In this document: piece by piece, positions 1 through 8,433 of the stretch
How positions within the stretch are numbered: the first letter of the stretch is position 1
How the letters are laid out: each line of letters opens with the position of its first letter
From: Clostridium sp. chh4-2
GTDB lineage: Bacteria; Bacillota; Clostridia; Lachnospirales; Lachnospiraceae
Length of the DNA: 64,000 bases
Assembly (NCBI RefSeq): GCF_002899675.1
Contig: NZ_PKUU01000008.1
Coordinates: forward strand, 124,001 to 188,000
Direction: 5' to 3'
Notes under the pieces: generated by a model
Told to the model about the DNA's origin: nothing
Database searches by the model: none
The model's input: only the letters and a program-made list of their open reading frames with translations
Made by a program: the position numbers and the translations under genes

Positions 1-160
1 CTACGACTTTAATACCTTGGGCATTTTCCACGCGGGCAAATTCGCCGGCAGGAACGATCCAGGTCAAAATAGAGGTGACCAGGACGATCCCCAGAATAAT
101 GACAAAGGTATGGGGAACTTTAAATAACTTTTTTGCTTTTGGTGTGCCAGATGAATTCAT
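1..160 (-). CDS. YfcC-family membrane transporter, N-terminal fragment
   Basis: The reverse strand opens with ATG at 158-160 and runs off the left edge, giving about 53 residues. They consist of a short polar start, a KVPHTFVII segment, a hydrophobic helix and a TWIVPAGEFAR motif. That order (PHTFVII-helix-WIVPAGEF) is typical of the YfcC/C4-dicarboxylate family of inner-membrane transporters, often annotated as amino acid or dicarboxylate carriers. A GGAGGAAAGT ribosome site directly precedes the start. The gene is divergent from a LysR regulator, its likely controller, and lies near two M20 peptidases, which suggests uptake of a peptide or acyl-amino acid. The substrate cannot be told from this fragment. 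Confidence 0.8.
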   Translation of the reverse strand, partial: MNSSGTPKAKKLFKVPHTFVIILGIVLVTSILTWIVPAGEFARVENAQGIKVV

Positions 161-454
161 ACTTTCCTCCATTCCGCCGCATGAGCGGCCAGTAATACAT
201 TGAAAATGCCGGAATACATAGAATTGTTGACTGCAATGAACGCTTCGGCATTTCTTTAAGTGAAATATAAACAGTTAGATAAGAACCGGAATTTCCACGG
301 AAAGGAAGCTATTTCCTCATTGCAGGAGGGATTTTAACATAGTATAATGAATTAAAGTTTTAACGTAAAGATATAATTTATTTATGGTAAAATGGCAGGT
401 ATAAATTTTTTGAATGGTAAGCTGTTGTTGCATTAGAGGAAGCGGGGAAAAAAG
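161..454. promoter_or_regulatory. Divergent intergenic region, transporter / LysR gene
   Basis: About 290 AT-rich bases between two divergent genes. AT-rich stretches resembling -10 boxes occur on the LysR side (AGTATAATG near 340, GATATAATT near 370, GGTAAAATG near 385), but none has a convincing -35 at 17 bp. LysR proteins usually bind such regions; I could not pick out an unambiguous T-N11-A operator. Confidence 0.4.
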
Positions 455-1366
455 ATGCAGTTAAAGGAACAGGTTTATGTATTAATGCTTGCAAAGTATA
501 AAAATATCACGAAAGCAGCTGAAAAATTAGGGCTGAGCCAGCCGGCCATGAGCACATTTTTGAATAATCTGGAGAATTCATTGGGGATTAAATTATTTGA
601 TCGGAAGGAAAAACCCATGCGTTTGACCCAGGCGGGGGAACTTTATGTGCGGAAAGCGGAGCAAATGTTGGAATTGAAGGCACAATTCGATTTGGAACTG
701 ACCCATCTGGTGAACAGCCACCCGGCTCAGATCCGCGTGGGGCTTCAGCAGATCCGGGCGCCCCATATTATCACGCCTCTCACCATGGCTATGAAGCAGG
801 AATTCCCCAATCTGGAAGTAATTTTTTACGAAAACAGCGGGACAATTTTGTATGAAATGCTGAGAGAGGGCAGATTGGATTTAATACTATGCAACAAGCG
901 TGAAACTTGGCCGGATATGGAATATGTCTGCCTGATGAAAGAAAAGCTGCTGTTTGTCGCGCCTGCCAATCACCCCTATCTGTCAAAACAGCGAAAAACC
1001 AATGAAAAATATCCCTGGATTGATTTGAATTTGTTCAGGCAGGAAACATTTATTCTTCCGCCTCCCGGATTCAGCACCAGATATTTTGCCGATCAATTGT
1101 TTAAATCCTTAGGGTGGAGTCCGAGAACGAAGGAAATTTACCCCAGGACTGAGACGACGGTACATATGGCGGCGGCCGGTTTGGGCGTGGCGTTTGTATT
1201 GGAAAGTTATGTGTCCTATTTTAATTTGGCCCGGCAGCCAAAGTATTTTGTTGTGGGAGATCCTGTGGTAGTAACGGAATATGTGGCGGTTTACCCGAAA
1301 AATAAATATAATTCCACTGTTTTTGACCGCTTTTTAGAGATGATCCGCTTTATTTTGTCACAGTAA
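455..1366 (+). CDS. LysR-family transcriptional regulator
   Basis: A 303-residue DNA-binding regulator of standard LysR length. Residues about 3-60 form the winged helix-turn-helix (KNITKAAEKLGLSQPAMST, then LEnsLGIKLFDR), and about 90-300 form the two-lobed inducer-binding domain. An AGAGGAAGCGGGG stretch supplies a ribosome site a few bases before the ATG. The gene is divergent from the YfcC-type transporter, the usual arrangement for a regulator that controls its neighbour and itself in response to the transported ligand. The M20 peptidase genes downstream may belong to the same regulon, which is inference. The effector is not deducible. Confidence 0.88.
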   Translation: MQLKEQVYVLMLAKYKNITKAAEKLGLSQPAMSTFLNNLENSLGIKLFDRKEKPMRLTQAGELYVRKAEQMLELKAQFDLELTHLVNSHPAQIRVGLQQIRAPHIITPLTMAMKQEFPNLEVIFYENSGTILYEMLREGRLDLILCNKRETWPDMEYVCLMKEKLLFVAPANHPYLSKQRKTNEKYPWIDLNLFRQETFILPPPGFSTRYFADQLFKSLGWSPRTKEIYPRTETTVHMAAAGLGVAFVLESYVSYFNLARQPKYFVVGDPVVVTEYVAVYPKNKYNSTVFDRFLEMIRFILSQ

Positions 1367-1458
1367 CGGTTCGGCTTCCTGCTATTTGTGTTTTTCCATA
1401 GGCGGATCTATTGGACAGGTCTTGGTCTTATTAGATTGTTAAATTTTGAGAGGAAGTT

Positions 1459-1935
1459 ATGGAAATGATAATGGTATCAACCGAAAGAATGTCTATATTC
1501 CCAATTTCCGATGAAGAAATGAAGATAAAAATCGAACAGGAAACGAACGAAGAAATAAAAAGTGCATATACGGAAATGCTTGCCTGCTGTAAACGGAATC
1601 CCGAACAACGTATTTGGTATGCAATATGGTTAATGCAGCTTAATGACGGCAGCAGACAAATCGTTGGGGACCTGTGTTTTAAGGGGATAAATGATAATGG
1701 AAGCGTAGAGATCGGCTACGGCATGAACCCGGATTATGAAGGCAGAGGCTTGATGACCGAGGCTGTTGCCGCTATGGCTAAGTGGGCGATTGCTCAAGAG
1801 GGCGTATCCTGTATCGAATCAGAAACAGATCCCGGCAATAGCGCTTCACAAAGAGTCCTTGAAAAATCAGGATTCGTACCAAATGGTGTGACAGGAGAGG
1901 AAGGGCCAAGATTTGTATGGAAGGGCAAGGCCTGA
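1459..1935 (+). CDS. GNAT-family N-acetyltransferase
   Basis: A 158-residue single-domain GNAT protein. The acetyl-CoA binding motif A is visible as GYGMNPDYEGRGLMTEAVAAM (about residues 94-114, matching R/Q-x-x-G-x-G/A), followed by a helix and the E-T-D-P-x-N-x-x-S-x-R-V-L-E-K-S-G-F motif common to the RimJ/RimL-like branch, whose members acetylate amino termini or small amines. GAGGAAG precedes the ATG at 1459. It stands alone between the LysR gene and a leader region, so its substrate is unknown. Confidence 0.82.
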   Translation: MEMIMVSTERMSIFPISDEEMKIKIEQETNEEIKSAYTEMLACCKRNPEQRIWYAIWLMQLNDGSRQIVGDLCFKGINDNGSVEIGYGMNPDYEGRGLMTEAVAAMAKWAIAQEGVSCIESETDPGNSASQRVLEKSGFVPNGVTGEEGPRFVWKGKA

Positions 1936-2002
1936 TTAGGAAGCAAATTATTCCCATTCAGCGCCTGAAACTGTGAAATTATCAATAAAAAGTTTTCTAC
2001 TA

Positions 2003-2031
2003 TTGACAAAATTTATATTATTGTGTAATAA
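2003..2031 (+). promoter_or_regulatory. Sigma-A promoter for a structured leader
   Basis: TTGACA (2003-2008), a 17-bp AT-rich spacer and TAATAA (2026-2031) make a near-consensus housekeeping promoter. Transcription should begin near 2038, about 350 bases before the M20 peptidase gene, so the transcript has either a long leader or a separate small RNA at its 5' end. Confidence 0.75.
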
Positions 2032-2037
2032 TAAACA

Positions 2038-2170
2038 AAGATAAGAACTAATTTCAGACGGATAAAGGGAGCGGGTCCTCGGGGCCAGGCTCTGTTATTT
2101 ATGCGGTCATTTGCCTGATCTGCATTTACAAAGTCTGGCCTCAGAGCTGTTTGGGGTCGGGCTTTTTTTA
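2038..2170 (+). ncRNA. Attenuator-like leader or small RNA
   Basis: From the predicted start the RNA contains GGGGCCAG (2081-2088), which can pair with CTGGCCTC (2135-2142). This competes with a terminator hairpin whose arms, AGTCTGGCCTCAG and TTGGGGTCGGGCT (about 2132-2163, including G-U pairs), are followed by a run of T to 2169. Mutually exclusive stems of this kind are the hallmark of transcription attenuation. I recognise no T-box, SAM, lysine, purine, c-di-GMP or guanidine motif. It could also be a stand-alone small RNA of about 130 nt. The structure was folded by eye. Confidence 0.45.
2132..2170 (+). terminator. Intrinsic terminator inside the M20 peptidase leader
   Basis: A 13-pair stem with several G-U pairs and a short AGCTG-type loop is followed directly by seven T residues. 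It lies between a strong promoter and the peptidase gene, so it would either end a small RNA or act as a conditional stop. Confidence 0.6.
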
Positions 2171-2206
2171 TATCATAGGAAAGGGGTCCTATGATATAAA
2201 AAGCCC
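2158..2206. repeat. Long hairpin, 12-bp perfect core
   Basis: TATATCATAGGA and TCCTATGATATA are perfect inverted arms around AAGGGG. They extend outward through T/A runs to GGGC/GCCC with two extra T on the left. The left arm shares the T-run of the preceding terminator, so the two hairpins cannot fully form together. Confidence 0.7.
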
Positions 2207-2270
2207 TCCGGGCAGGAGCGCACTGGGGTGGTGAGGTATAATGTCGCTGAAGCGCCCCACCGCAGGCGGA

Positions 2271-2336
2271 GAATCCCGCAGGCGGGATTCTTTCTAAATT
2301 CATGAGGTGGGGTAAAAGGTCATTTGGCCTCATGAA
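2271..2336. repeat. Two further hairpins before the peptidase gene
   Basis: GAATCCCGC/GCGGGATTC (2271-2290) and TTCATGAGG/CCTCATGAA (2299-2336) are perfect 9-bp inverted repeats. With the upstream elements they make the whole 2.04-2.34 kb stretch highly structured. No protein-coding signal is visible here. Confidence 0.6.
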
Positions 2337-2387
2337 ACGGTACAGTTACTACACACTTATAAGTCAGCACAGAAAGGATGTAACGAT

Positions 2388-3746
2388 ATGGATTATACAA
2401 ATTTCACACCTAAATTAAGGGAATATATTAAGACGCATGAAAAAGAGCTGGTTGACAATCTGGCCGCGCTGGTGGCACAGCCCAGCGTCAGCAGCACCAG
2501 CGAAGGGGTGGAAGAATGCTGTGACATGCTGGTGGATAAGATGAAAAAGATGGGACTGGATGTGGTAAAGCAGCCGGTAAAACCTCATCCGGCCATTACA
2601 GCCAGCTGGGGCAATGATCCTGAGAAAAAAACGGTTTTGATTTACGCCCATTATGATGTGCAGCCTCAGGGAAAATTGGAAGCGTGGAGAACTCAGCCAT
2701 TTGATCCTGCCATTATAGACGGGGTGATGTACGGAAGAGGAACTGCGGACAATAAAGGGCCGCTGATGGCTCATTTAAGCGCGGTGGAATACTGGCTCAG
2801 GGAATACGGAGAGCTTCCGGTCAATTTAAAGGTCATACTGGAGGGCTCGGAGGAGAGCAACAGCGAGGGGCTTCCCGATTTCCTGCGGGATAACAAGGAG
2901 CTGCTGAAAGCGGATATGGTTTATTTCAGCGACGGATCAAAGAACCACAATGACCAGCCGATCATTGCCCTCGGTGTGAAGGGAATGCTCTATGTAGAGC
3001 TGGTGCTCACCACTATGACAAGAGATCTGCATTCCCAGTATGCGCCTGTGCTTCCGAGTGCAGCATGGCAGATGGTTCAGCTTCTTAACAAGCTGAAAAC
3101 AGAAGACGGTGTGGTGCATGTACCGGGCTTCTATGATGATGTGGTTGCGCCTACGGAAAAAGAGAAGGAGATCTATGCATCCCTTCCTAATGTGGATGAA
3201 AATCTGAAAGCCGGATACGGAGCATATCCTGTTTATCCGAAAGAAAAAGGATATTATATTCAGCTCAATGGAACGCCAAGCTTTAACATATCCGGCATTT
3301 ATTCCGGCCATACCGGACAGGGAACTGCCACAGTCCTGACATCCAAAGCGGTTGCCAAGATCGATATGCGTCTGGTTGCCCATCAGGACGGCAATAAGAT
3401 ATTGGAAAATCTCCGCAGCTATATCAAGGAATTGGGATATGACAATGTGGAGGTGATCTGCCACGGAATTACGGAACCGGCCAAAACTCCGGTAGATACT
3501 CCGTATCTGGCTCCGGTGGAAGCGGCAACCGGAAAAGTTTTCGGAAATTACATGATTTATCCAAACCGTCCGTCCACAGCTCCTGATTATCTCTGGACCA
3601 ATATCCTGGGTCTGCCGACTATTCAGGTCCGGTGGTGCGATGCAACTTCGGATAACCATGCGCCAAATGAGCATTTGACACTGGAAAATTATTTGAAAGG
3701 AATTGAACTCACTGCTACAGTGCTGAAGGAAGTCAGCGAGATGTAA
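2388..3746 (+). CDS. M20-family dipeptidase (metallopeptidase)
   Basis: A 452-residue cytosolic zinc hydrolase of the M20 family, carnosinase/CNDP-like branch. Metal and catalytic residues are visible: H88 and D90 in YAHYDVQPQG, D121 in GRGTADNKGP, the E155-E156 pair in EGSEESNSEG, and a late histidine in SDNHAPNEHL. An inserted dimerisation/lid domain occupies the middle third. It probably cleaves dipeptides or N-acyl amino acids. The start has an AGAAAGGATG ribosome site. The next gene, another M20 enzyme, follows after 15 bases, so the two are one operon behind the structured leader. Exact substrate unknown. Confidence 0.88.
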   Translation: MDYTNFTPKLREYIKTHEKELVDNLAALVAQPSVSSTSEGVEECCDMLVDKMKKMGLDVVKQPVKPHPAITASWGNDPEKKTVLIYAHYDVQPQGKLEAWRTQPFDPAIIDGVMYGRGTADNKGPLMAHLSAVEYWLREYGELPVNLKVILEGSEESNSEGLPDFLRDNKELLKADMVYFSDGSKNHNDQPIIALGVKGMLYVELVLTTMTRDLHSQYAPVLPSAAWQMVQLLNKLKTEDGVVHVPGFYDDVVAPTEKEKEIYASLPNVDENLKAGYGAYPVYPKEKGYYIQLNGTPSFNISGIYSGHTGQGTATVLTSKAVAKIDMRLVAHQDGNKILENLRSYIKELGYDNVEVICHGITEPAKTPVDTPYLAPVEAATGKVFGNYMIYPNRPSTAPDYLWTNILGLPTIQVRWCDATSDNHAPNEHLTLENYLKGIELTATVLKEVSEM

Positions 3747-3761
3747 GAAAGGAGCTGTCTG

Positions 3762-4931
3762 ATGAAACAACTGCTTTTTCAGGAAATAGACAATAACGCC
3801 AATATTTTATGGGATATGGCGGATCAGATTTTCGACCATCCGGAAATGGGAGGAGAGGAGCGGTTTGCCAGCGGCCTTCTCACCGATTATCTGGAATCCA
3901 ATGGTTTTACTGTAGAACGGGGGCTGGCCGGTCTGGACACCGCATTCCGGGCTACCTATCAGCAGGGAGAGGGCGGACCGAGAATTGGAATTCTCTGTGA
4001 ATACGATGCGCTGGAAGGTTTGGGACACGGCTGCGGCCACCACATGCAGGGCCCGGCCTGTCTGGGAGCTGCCGTTGCATTAAAACAGATTTATAAAGAC
4101 AAACCCTATACGCTGGTGGTTTATGGAACTCCTGCTGAAGAGACTTTCAGCGGCAAACTGGTGATGCTGAAAGCCGGATACCTGACCGATTTGGACGTAG
4201 CGCTCATGATGCATGGAGCGCCGGATACATGTACGGATGTGAAATGTCTGGCTTCATCTTCCTTTGTGGTCACATTTCACGGAAAATCAGCCCATGCCGC
4301 ATTAAAACCCGAGGATGGGCGCAGCGCATTAGACGCTTTAAACCTGGCATTTCACGGAATTGAATGCATGAGGGAGCACGTGAGGGATGATGTGCGGATG
4401 CACTATACCATCGCAGAACTGCCTGGCCCGGAAAATGTGGTGCCGTCCAAGGCGGTGGGGCGTTTTTCTCTCCGCTCCTTTTCAAGGGAGTATTTAGACG
4501 AGGTGGTGGCCCGGTTTAGAGACGTTATTCAGGGAGCGGCTCTGATGGCTGGCGTTACTTATGATATCGTGGACAGAAAAGCTCTGGCCAATAAGATACC
4601 GGTGCTGGCGCTGAATGATCTGATGATCGCCAACGCAAAGGAAGCCGGTGCGCCTGGAATTAAGCCGCCGAGAGAGAAGACAGGATCTACGGATTTTGGC
4701 AATGTTATGCATGAGATTCCGGGAAGCTGTATCCGTGTGAAATTCGTTCCTACCGGAACTTCTTCCCATACGCAGGCATTTGTGGATGCGGGAAAGAGTG
4801 AGGACGCGCATAAATGTGTGATTTATGCGGCGAAGACGATTGCCGGGACGGCTATGGATCTGATAGCTGACGATGAGGCGCTGAGGCGTGTGAAGGAAGA
4901 GTTTGCTAAGAATAAGGAAGTTTATTTGTAA
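3762..4931 (+). CDS. M20-family amidohydrolase
   Basis: A 389-residue M20D-type amidohydrolase, the branch that includes aminobenzoyl-glutamate, hippurate and N-acyl-amino-acid hydrolases. The di-metal site is marked by C91-x-H93-H94 in GHGCGHHMQGPA, E126-E127 in GTPAEETFSG, and a histidine in MMHGAPD. The middle third is the usual dimerisation insert beginning SSSFVVTFHGKSAHAA. AAGGAGCTGTCTG precedes the ATG. It is co-transcribed with the preceding dipeptidase, suggesting stepwise release of amino acids from a small acylated or peptide substrate imported by the nearby YfcC-type carrier (inference). Confidence 0.88.
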   Translation: MKQLLFQEIDNNANILWDMADQIFDHPEMGGEERFASGLLTDYLESNGFTVERGLAGLDTAFRATYQQGEGGPRIGILCEYDALEGLGHGCGHHMQGPACLGAAVALKQIYKDKPYTLVVYGTPAEETFSGKLVMLKAGYLTDLDVALMMHGAPDTCTDVKCLASSSFVVTFHGKSAHAALKPEDGRSALDALNLAFHGIECMREHVRDDVRMHYTIAELPGPENVVPSKAVGRFSLRSFSREYLDEVVARFRDVIQGAALMAGVTYDIVDRKALANKIPVLALNDLMIANAKEAGAPGIKPPREKTGSTDFGNVMHEIPGSCIRVKFVPTGTSSHTQAFVDAGKSEDAHKCVIYAAKTIAGTAMDLIADDEALRRVKEEFAKNKEVYL

Positions 4932-4932
4932 T

Positions 4933-4970
4933 GAAATAGGGGAGGCCCGTCTGAGCCTCCCCTTATTTCT
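4933..4970. terminator. Bidirectional terminator after the M20 operon
   Basis: GGGGAGGC and GCCTCCCC around an 8-base loop, flanked by GAAATA and TTATTTC, give a strong hairpin with T-rich flanks on both strands. It separates two convergent genes and can serve both. Confidence 0.8.
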
Positions 4971-4994
4971 TGCGTACTCTTAGATAATTAGATA

Positions 4995-6197
4995 TTAATG
5001 CTCATCGCACACCTGAAAAATATAAAATTTCAAATAATAAGAAGAATCCGCCGCCCAAAGAATCGGATGATCCGCCGCCTGGGTGCGGTACTCCACCTGG
5101 CGCAGCCTTTTATGCACGTTTCCGGCGGCTTCTCTTATGGTTTTTGTAAATAATTCCGGGTCCATAAAGTGAGAGCAGGAACAGGTTGCCAGATACCCGC
5201 CGTCTTTCACCAGCTTCATGCCCCGGAGGTTGATTTCCCGGTAGCCTTTCACCGCATTTTTAATGGAATTTCTGGATTTGGTAAAGGCGGGCGGGTCCAG
5301 GATCACAACGTCGAATTTCTCACCTTTCTTTTCCAACTCAGGAAGTAGTTCAAATACATCCGCACATACAAACTGTACCCGGTCGGAAAGTCCGTTTAAT
5401 CCGGCGTTTTCCCGGGCCTGACTGATGGCTAATTCCGATGCGTCAGTGCCTAAAACAGAGGCTGCGCCGGCGATGCCGGCGTTTAATGCAAATGATCCCG
5501 TATGGGTGAAGCAGTCCAGAACCTTTTTTCCCTTACAAAGCCGCTGAATGGCAAGCCGGTTGTATTTCTGATCCAGGAAAAAGCCGGTTTTCTGGCCGTC
5601 CTGGACGTCTACCATGTATTTGACTCCATTTTCTATAATTTCCACCTTGGTATCAAACGGTTCGCCGATAAATCCCTTGATCCGTTCCATCCCTTCCTGA
5701 AGGCGCACTTTTGCATCGCTGCGTTCGTAAACGCCGCGGATTGTTATTCCGTCTTCTTTCAGAATCTGTTTTAATTTTTCTACGATTATTGGCTTCCAGC
5801 GGTCGATGCCGAGGGCAAGGGACTCCACCACTAAAACATCAGAAAATTTGTCGATGACGATTCCGGGGAGGAAGTCGGCCTCTCCGAAGATCACGCGGCA
5901 GCTGGACGTGTCCACCGTAGTTTTTCTGTATTCCCAGGCGTTGCGGACGCGCATCTCTATGAACGCATCGTCTATGACGGTGTCTTTTTTCCGTGACATC
6001 ATGCGGACTGTGATCTTGGATTTCGTGTTGATGAATCCGTGCCCCAGGGGATAGCCGTCAAAATCTTCCACGAAAACCATGTCTCCGTTTTCAAATTCCC
6101 CTTCGATTTTGTCGATTTCATTGTCATATATCCATAAACCGCCTGCTTTTAATGAGCGGGCTTCGCCTTTTTTTACTTTTACAATCGCTTTTTCCAT
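4995..6197 (-). CDS. Class I rRNA methyltransferase, RlmI/RlmK type
   Basis: About 400 residues. An N-terminal PUA-like RNA-binding domain (to about residue 75) is followed by an EEHUD-like linker and a Rossmann methyltransferase domain with VLDCFTHTGSFALNAGIAG (SAM binding), VVILDPPAFTKSRNSI (motif IV) and ATCSCSHF (motif VI, with the catalytic-type cysteine). The family methylates C5 of a cytosine in 23S rRNA (C1962 in E. coli), so RlmI is the closest named relative. I chose the ATG at 6195-6197, giving MEKAIVKVKKG, because an AAGGAT ribosome site stands 5 bases before it; a frame 11 codons longer has no such site. It is transcribed alone. Confidence 0.85.
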   Translation of the reverse strand: MEKAIVKVKKGEARSLKAGGLWIYDNEIDKIEGEFENGDMVFVEDFDGYPLGHGFINTKSKITVRMMSRKKDTVIDDAFIEMRVRNAWEYRKTTVDTSSCRVIFGEADFLPGIVIDKFSDVLVVESLALGIDRWKPIIVEKLKQILKEDGITIRGVYERSDAKVRLQEGMERIKGFIGEPFDTKVEIIENGVKYMVDVQDGQKTGFFLDQKYNRLAIQRLCKGKKVLDCFTHTGSFALNAGIAGAASVLGTDASELAISQARENAGLNGLSDRVQFVCADVFELLPELEKKGEKFDVVILDPPAFTKSRNSIKNAVKGYREINLRGMKLVKDGGYLATCSCSHFMDPELFTKTIREAAGNVHKRLRQVEYRTQAADHPILWAADSSYYLKFYIFQVCDEH

Positions 6198-6388
6198 AGT
6201 TATCCTTTCACATTTTGCATGCGGGAACATGCAGACCGGTCTTTTTTTGTGCCGTTTGGCATAGGTGCAGCTTATTATAACATACCTGAAATCTCATAAC
6301 AATACAAAACCGGAATAGGAACCGGGTGTGGCATTCTAAGGTGGCTTGTGGTAAAATGGTTACAAAGATAACCGGGAGGAGCTTTAAC

Positions 6389-8350
6389 ATGAGTATGTTG
6401 GAACAAAGATATCTGGAACGCCTGGCTGAGTTGTATCCTACCATAGCATCTGCGTCCACAGAGGTGATCAACCTGGAAGCGATTCTGAACCTTCCAAAAG
6501 GGACGGAGCATTTTTTGACGGATATCCACGGGGAATACGAAGCATTTTCCCATGTGCTGAAAAATGGTTCCGGCGCGGTGCGCAGAAAAATCAACGATAT
6601 ATTCGGCAACACGCTGAGCAATGAGGACAAGCAGACCCTGGCGACTCTGATCTATTATCCGAGGGAGAAGATGGTTCAGATCTTAAAGACCAGAAAGAAT
6701 AAGGAAGACTGGTATAAAGTGACCCTCTACCGCCTGATCGAAGTGTGCAAGCGGACGGCCAGCAAATACACCAGGTCCAAGGTCAGAAAAGCGCTGCCTC
6801 CTGAATTTGCATATGTTTTGGAAGAACTGATTACGGAAAAGGTGGATGTTTCGGATAAAGAATCCTATTATAATGCCATTGTTAAGACGATCATCCGGGT
6901 AGGCCGGGCCGAGGAGTGTATCATCGCCATGTGCGAACTGATTCAGAGATTGGCTGTGGATCATCTTCATATTGTGGGGGATATCTATGACCGGGGGCCG
7001 GGGCCTCACATCATCATGGACAAGCTGATGGAGCATCATTCTGTGGATATCCAGTGGGGAAATCATGATGTGCTGTGGATGGGGGCTGCCGCGGGACAGA
7101 TGGGCTGCATTGCCAATGTGATCCGCATCTGCGCCAGATATGGAAATCTGGACATCTTGGAGGACGGATATGGGATCAACCTGCTACCGCTGGCTACATT
7201 TGCCATCAATACCTATAAAGACGATCCATGCAAGTGTTTTCAGTTGAAAGGAGCCGGACCCTACAATTCCAATGAGCTGGAAATCGATATACGGATGCAT
7301 AAGGCCATATCCATCATTCAGTTTAAGGCAGAAGGCCAGTTAATCAGGAAAAATCCGTCATTTCAGCTGGAAAAACGGAATCTGCTTCATCGGATCGATT
7401 TTGAAAAGGGAACCATCTGCATAGAGGGAAAGGAATACGAGCTGCTGGATCACAATTTCCCAACGGTGAACCCTGAAGATCCTTATGCGTTTATCGAACA
7501 GGAAGCGGATATTATGGAGCGGCTGGAACGGGCGTTTTTAAATTGTGAAAAACTGCAGCAGCATATGCGTTTTCTGCTGGCGAAGGGAAGCCTTTATAAA
7601 GTGTACAACGGAAATCTTCTGTACCATGGCTGCATTCCGCTGAATGAGGACGGAAGCTTTAAAGAGGTGGATATCTTCGGAAAGACTTACAAGGGAAAGG
7701 CGCTTTATGAGGTGCTGGATAACTATGTGAGAAAGGGATTCGTGTCCAAGGACAGCAAGGAGCGTGAGAGGGGCCGGGATATGATGTGGTATATCTGGCT
7801 CCACGAGAATTCACCGCTGTTTGGAAAAGATAAGATGGCCACGTTTGAACGGTATTTTCTGGCGGATAAGGAGACGCATAAGGAAAGGAAAAATCCTTAT
7901 TATTGCCTGCTGGAAGATGAATCCGTGGTCGATCACATTTTGGAGGAATTCGGGCTATTGGGGGAAGGAAGCCACATCATTAACGGCCATGTGCCTGTGA
8001 AGAGAAAGGACGGGGAGAATCCGGTCAAATGTAACGGCAAGGTTTTGGTTATTGACGGAGGATTTTCCAGGGCTTATCAGAATGAAACGGGAATTGCGGG
8101 ATATACGCTGATCTATAATTCCTACGGGCTGATTTTAGCGGCTCATGAACCATTTGAATCCACGGAAGCGGCCATTGAAAAGGAAAGCGATATCCGGTCG
8201 GAAAGCATTATCATTAAGCGGGTTTCGGCCAGAAAACTGGTGGGGGATACGGATATCGGAAAAGAGCTGAAGGAGAAAATCAGGGATTTGGAACAGCTTT
8301 TGGAGGCGTATTATTCCGGCAGAATCGTGGAGAAGTTCAGAACCAGATAG
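6389..8350 (+). CDS. fbp: Class III fructose-1,6-bisphosphatase
   Basis: A 653-residue gluconeogenic phosphatase converting fructose 1,6-bisphosphate to fructose 6-phosphate. Length and sequence fit the class III (Firmicutes) family: FLTDIHGEYEAF near the start, then the metallophosphoesterase motifs GDIYDRGPGPH and WGNHDVLWMGA, and INGHVPVK with VIDGGFS near the C-terminus. The ATG at 6389 is preceded by GGGAGGAGC at good spacing; an upstream in-frame ATG at 6326 lacks a ribosome site. It is monocistronic, ending near a GC-rich hairpin. Confidence 0.93.
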   Translation: MSMLEQRYLERLAELYPTIASASTEVINLEAILNLPKGTEHFLTDIHGEYEAFSHVLKNGSGAVRRKINDIFGNTLSNEDKQTLATLIYYPREKMVQILKTRKNKEDWYKVTLYRLIEVCKRTASKYTRSKVRKALPPEFAYVLEELITEKVDVSDKESYYNAIVKTIIRVGRAEECIIAMCELIQRLAVDHLHIVGDIYDRGPGPHIIMDKLMEHHSVDIQWGNHDVLWMGAAAGQMGCIANVIRICARYGNLDILEDGYGINLLPLATFAINTYKDDPCKCFQLKGAGPYNSNELEIDIRMHKAISIIQFKAEGQLIRKNPSFQLEKRNLLHRIDFEKGTICIEGKEYELLDHNFPTVNPEDPYAFIEQEADIMERLERAFLNCEKLQQHMRFLLAKGSLYKVYNGNLLYHGCIPLNEDGSFKEVDIFGKTYKGKALYEVLDNYVRKGFVSKDSKERERGRDMMWYIWLHENSPLFGKDKMATFERYFLADKETHKERKNPYYCLLEDESVVDHILEEFGLLGEGSHIINGHVPVKRKDGENPVKCNGKVLVIDGGFSRAYQNETGIAGYTLIYNSYGLILAAHEPFESTEAAIEKESDIRSESIIIKRVSARKLVGDTDIGKELKEKIRDLEQLLEAYYSGRIVEKFRTR

Positions 8351-8359
8351 AAAGGTTAC

Positions 8360-8402
8360 GATTCACAGCCCCGGCGGCCTCTGCCGCCCGGGACTGTGAA
8401 TC
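8360..8402. repeat. GC-rich hairpin after fbp
   Basis: GATTCACAG..CCCGG..CGGC pairs almost perfectly with GCCGCCCGGGACTGTGAATC. The stem is about 19 pairs with one mismatch and one bulge. No T-run follows, so it is a poor intrinsic terminator but could stabilise the mRNA end or be a small palindromic element. Confidence 0.6.
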
Positions 8403-8433
8403 ACAACTATAGAAGAAAATATGGGAGAAGTTT

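Noticed and set aside
2013..2333. 106-residue open frame on the reverse strand across the leader region
   Set aside because: It runs through several perfect hairpins and a promoter and has no ribosome site.
2937..3770. 277-residue open frame antisense to the M20 dipeptidase gene
   Set aside because: It mirrors a well-conserved enzyme on the other strand, has no ribosome site, and its histidine/isoleucine-rich translation has no family features.
4932..6325. Longer start for the RlmI-like gene at 6230
   Set aside because: The extra eleven residues lack conservation features, and a good ribosome site fits the ATG at 6197.
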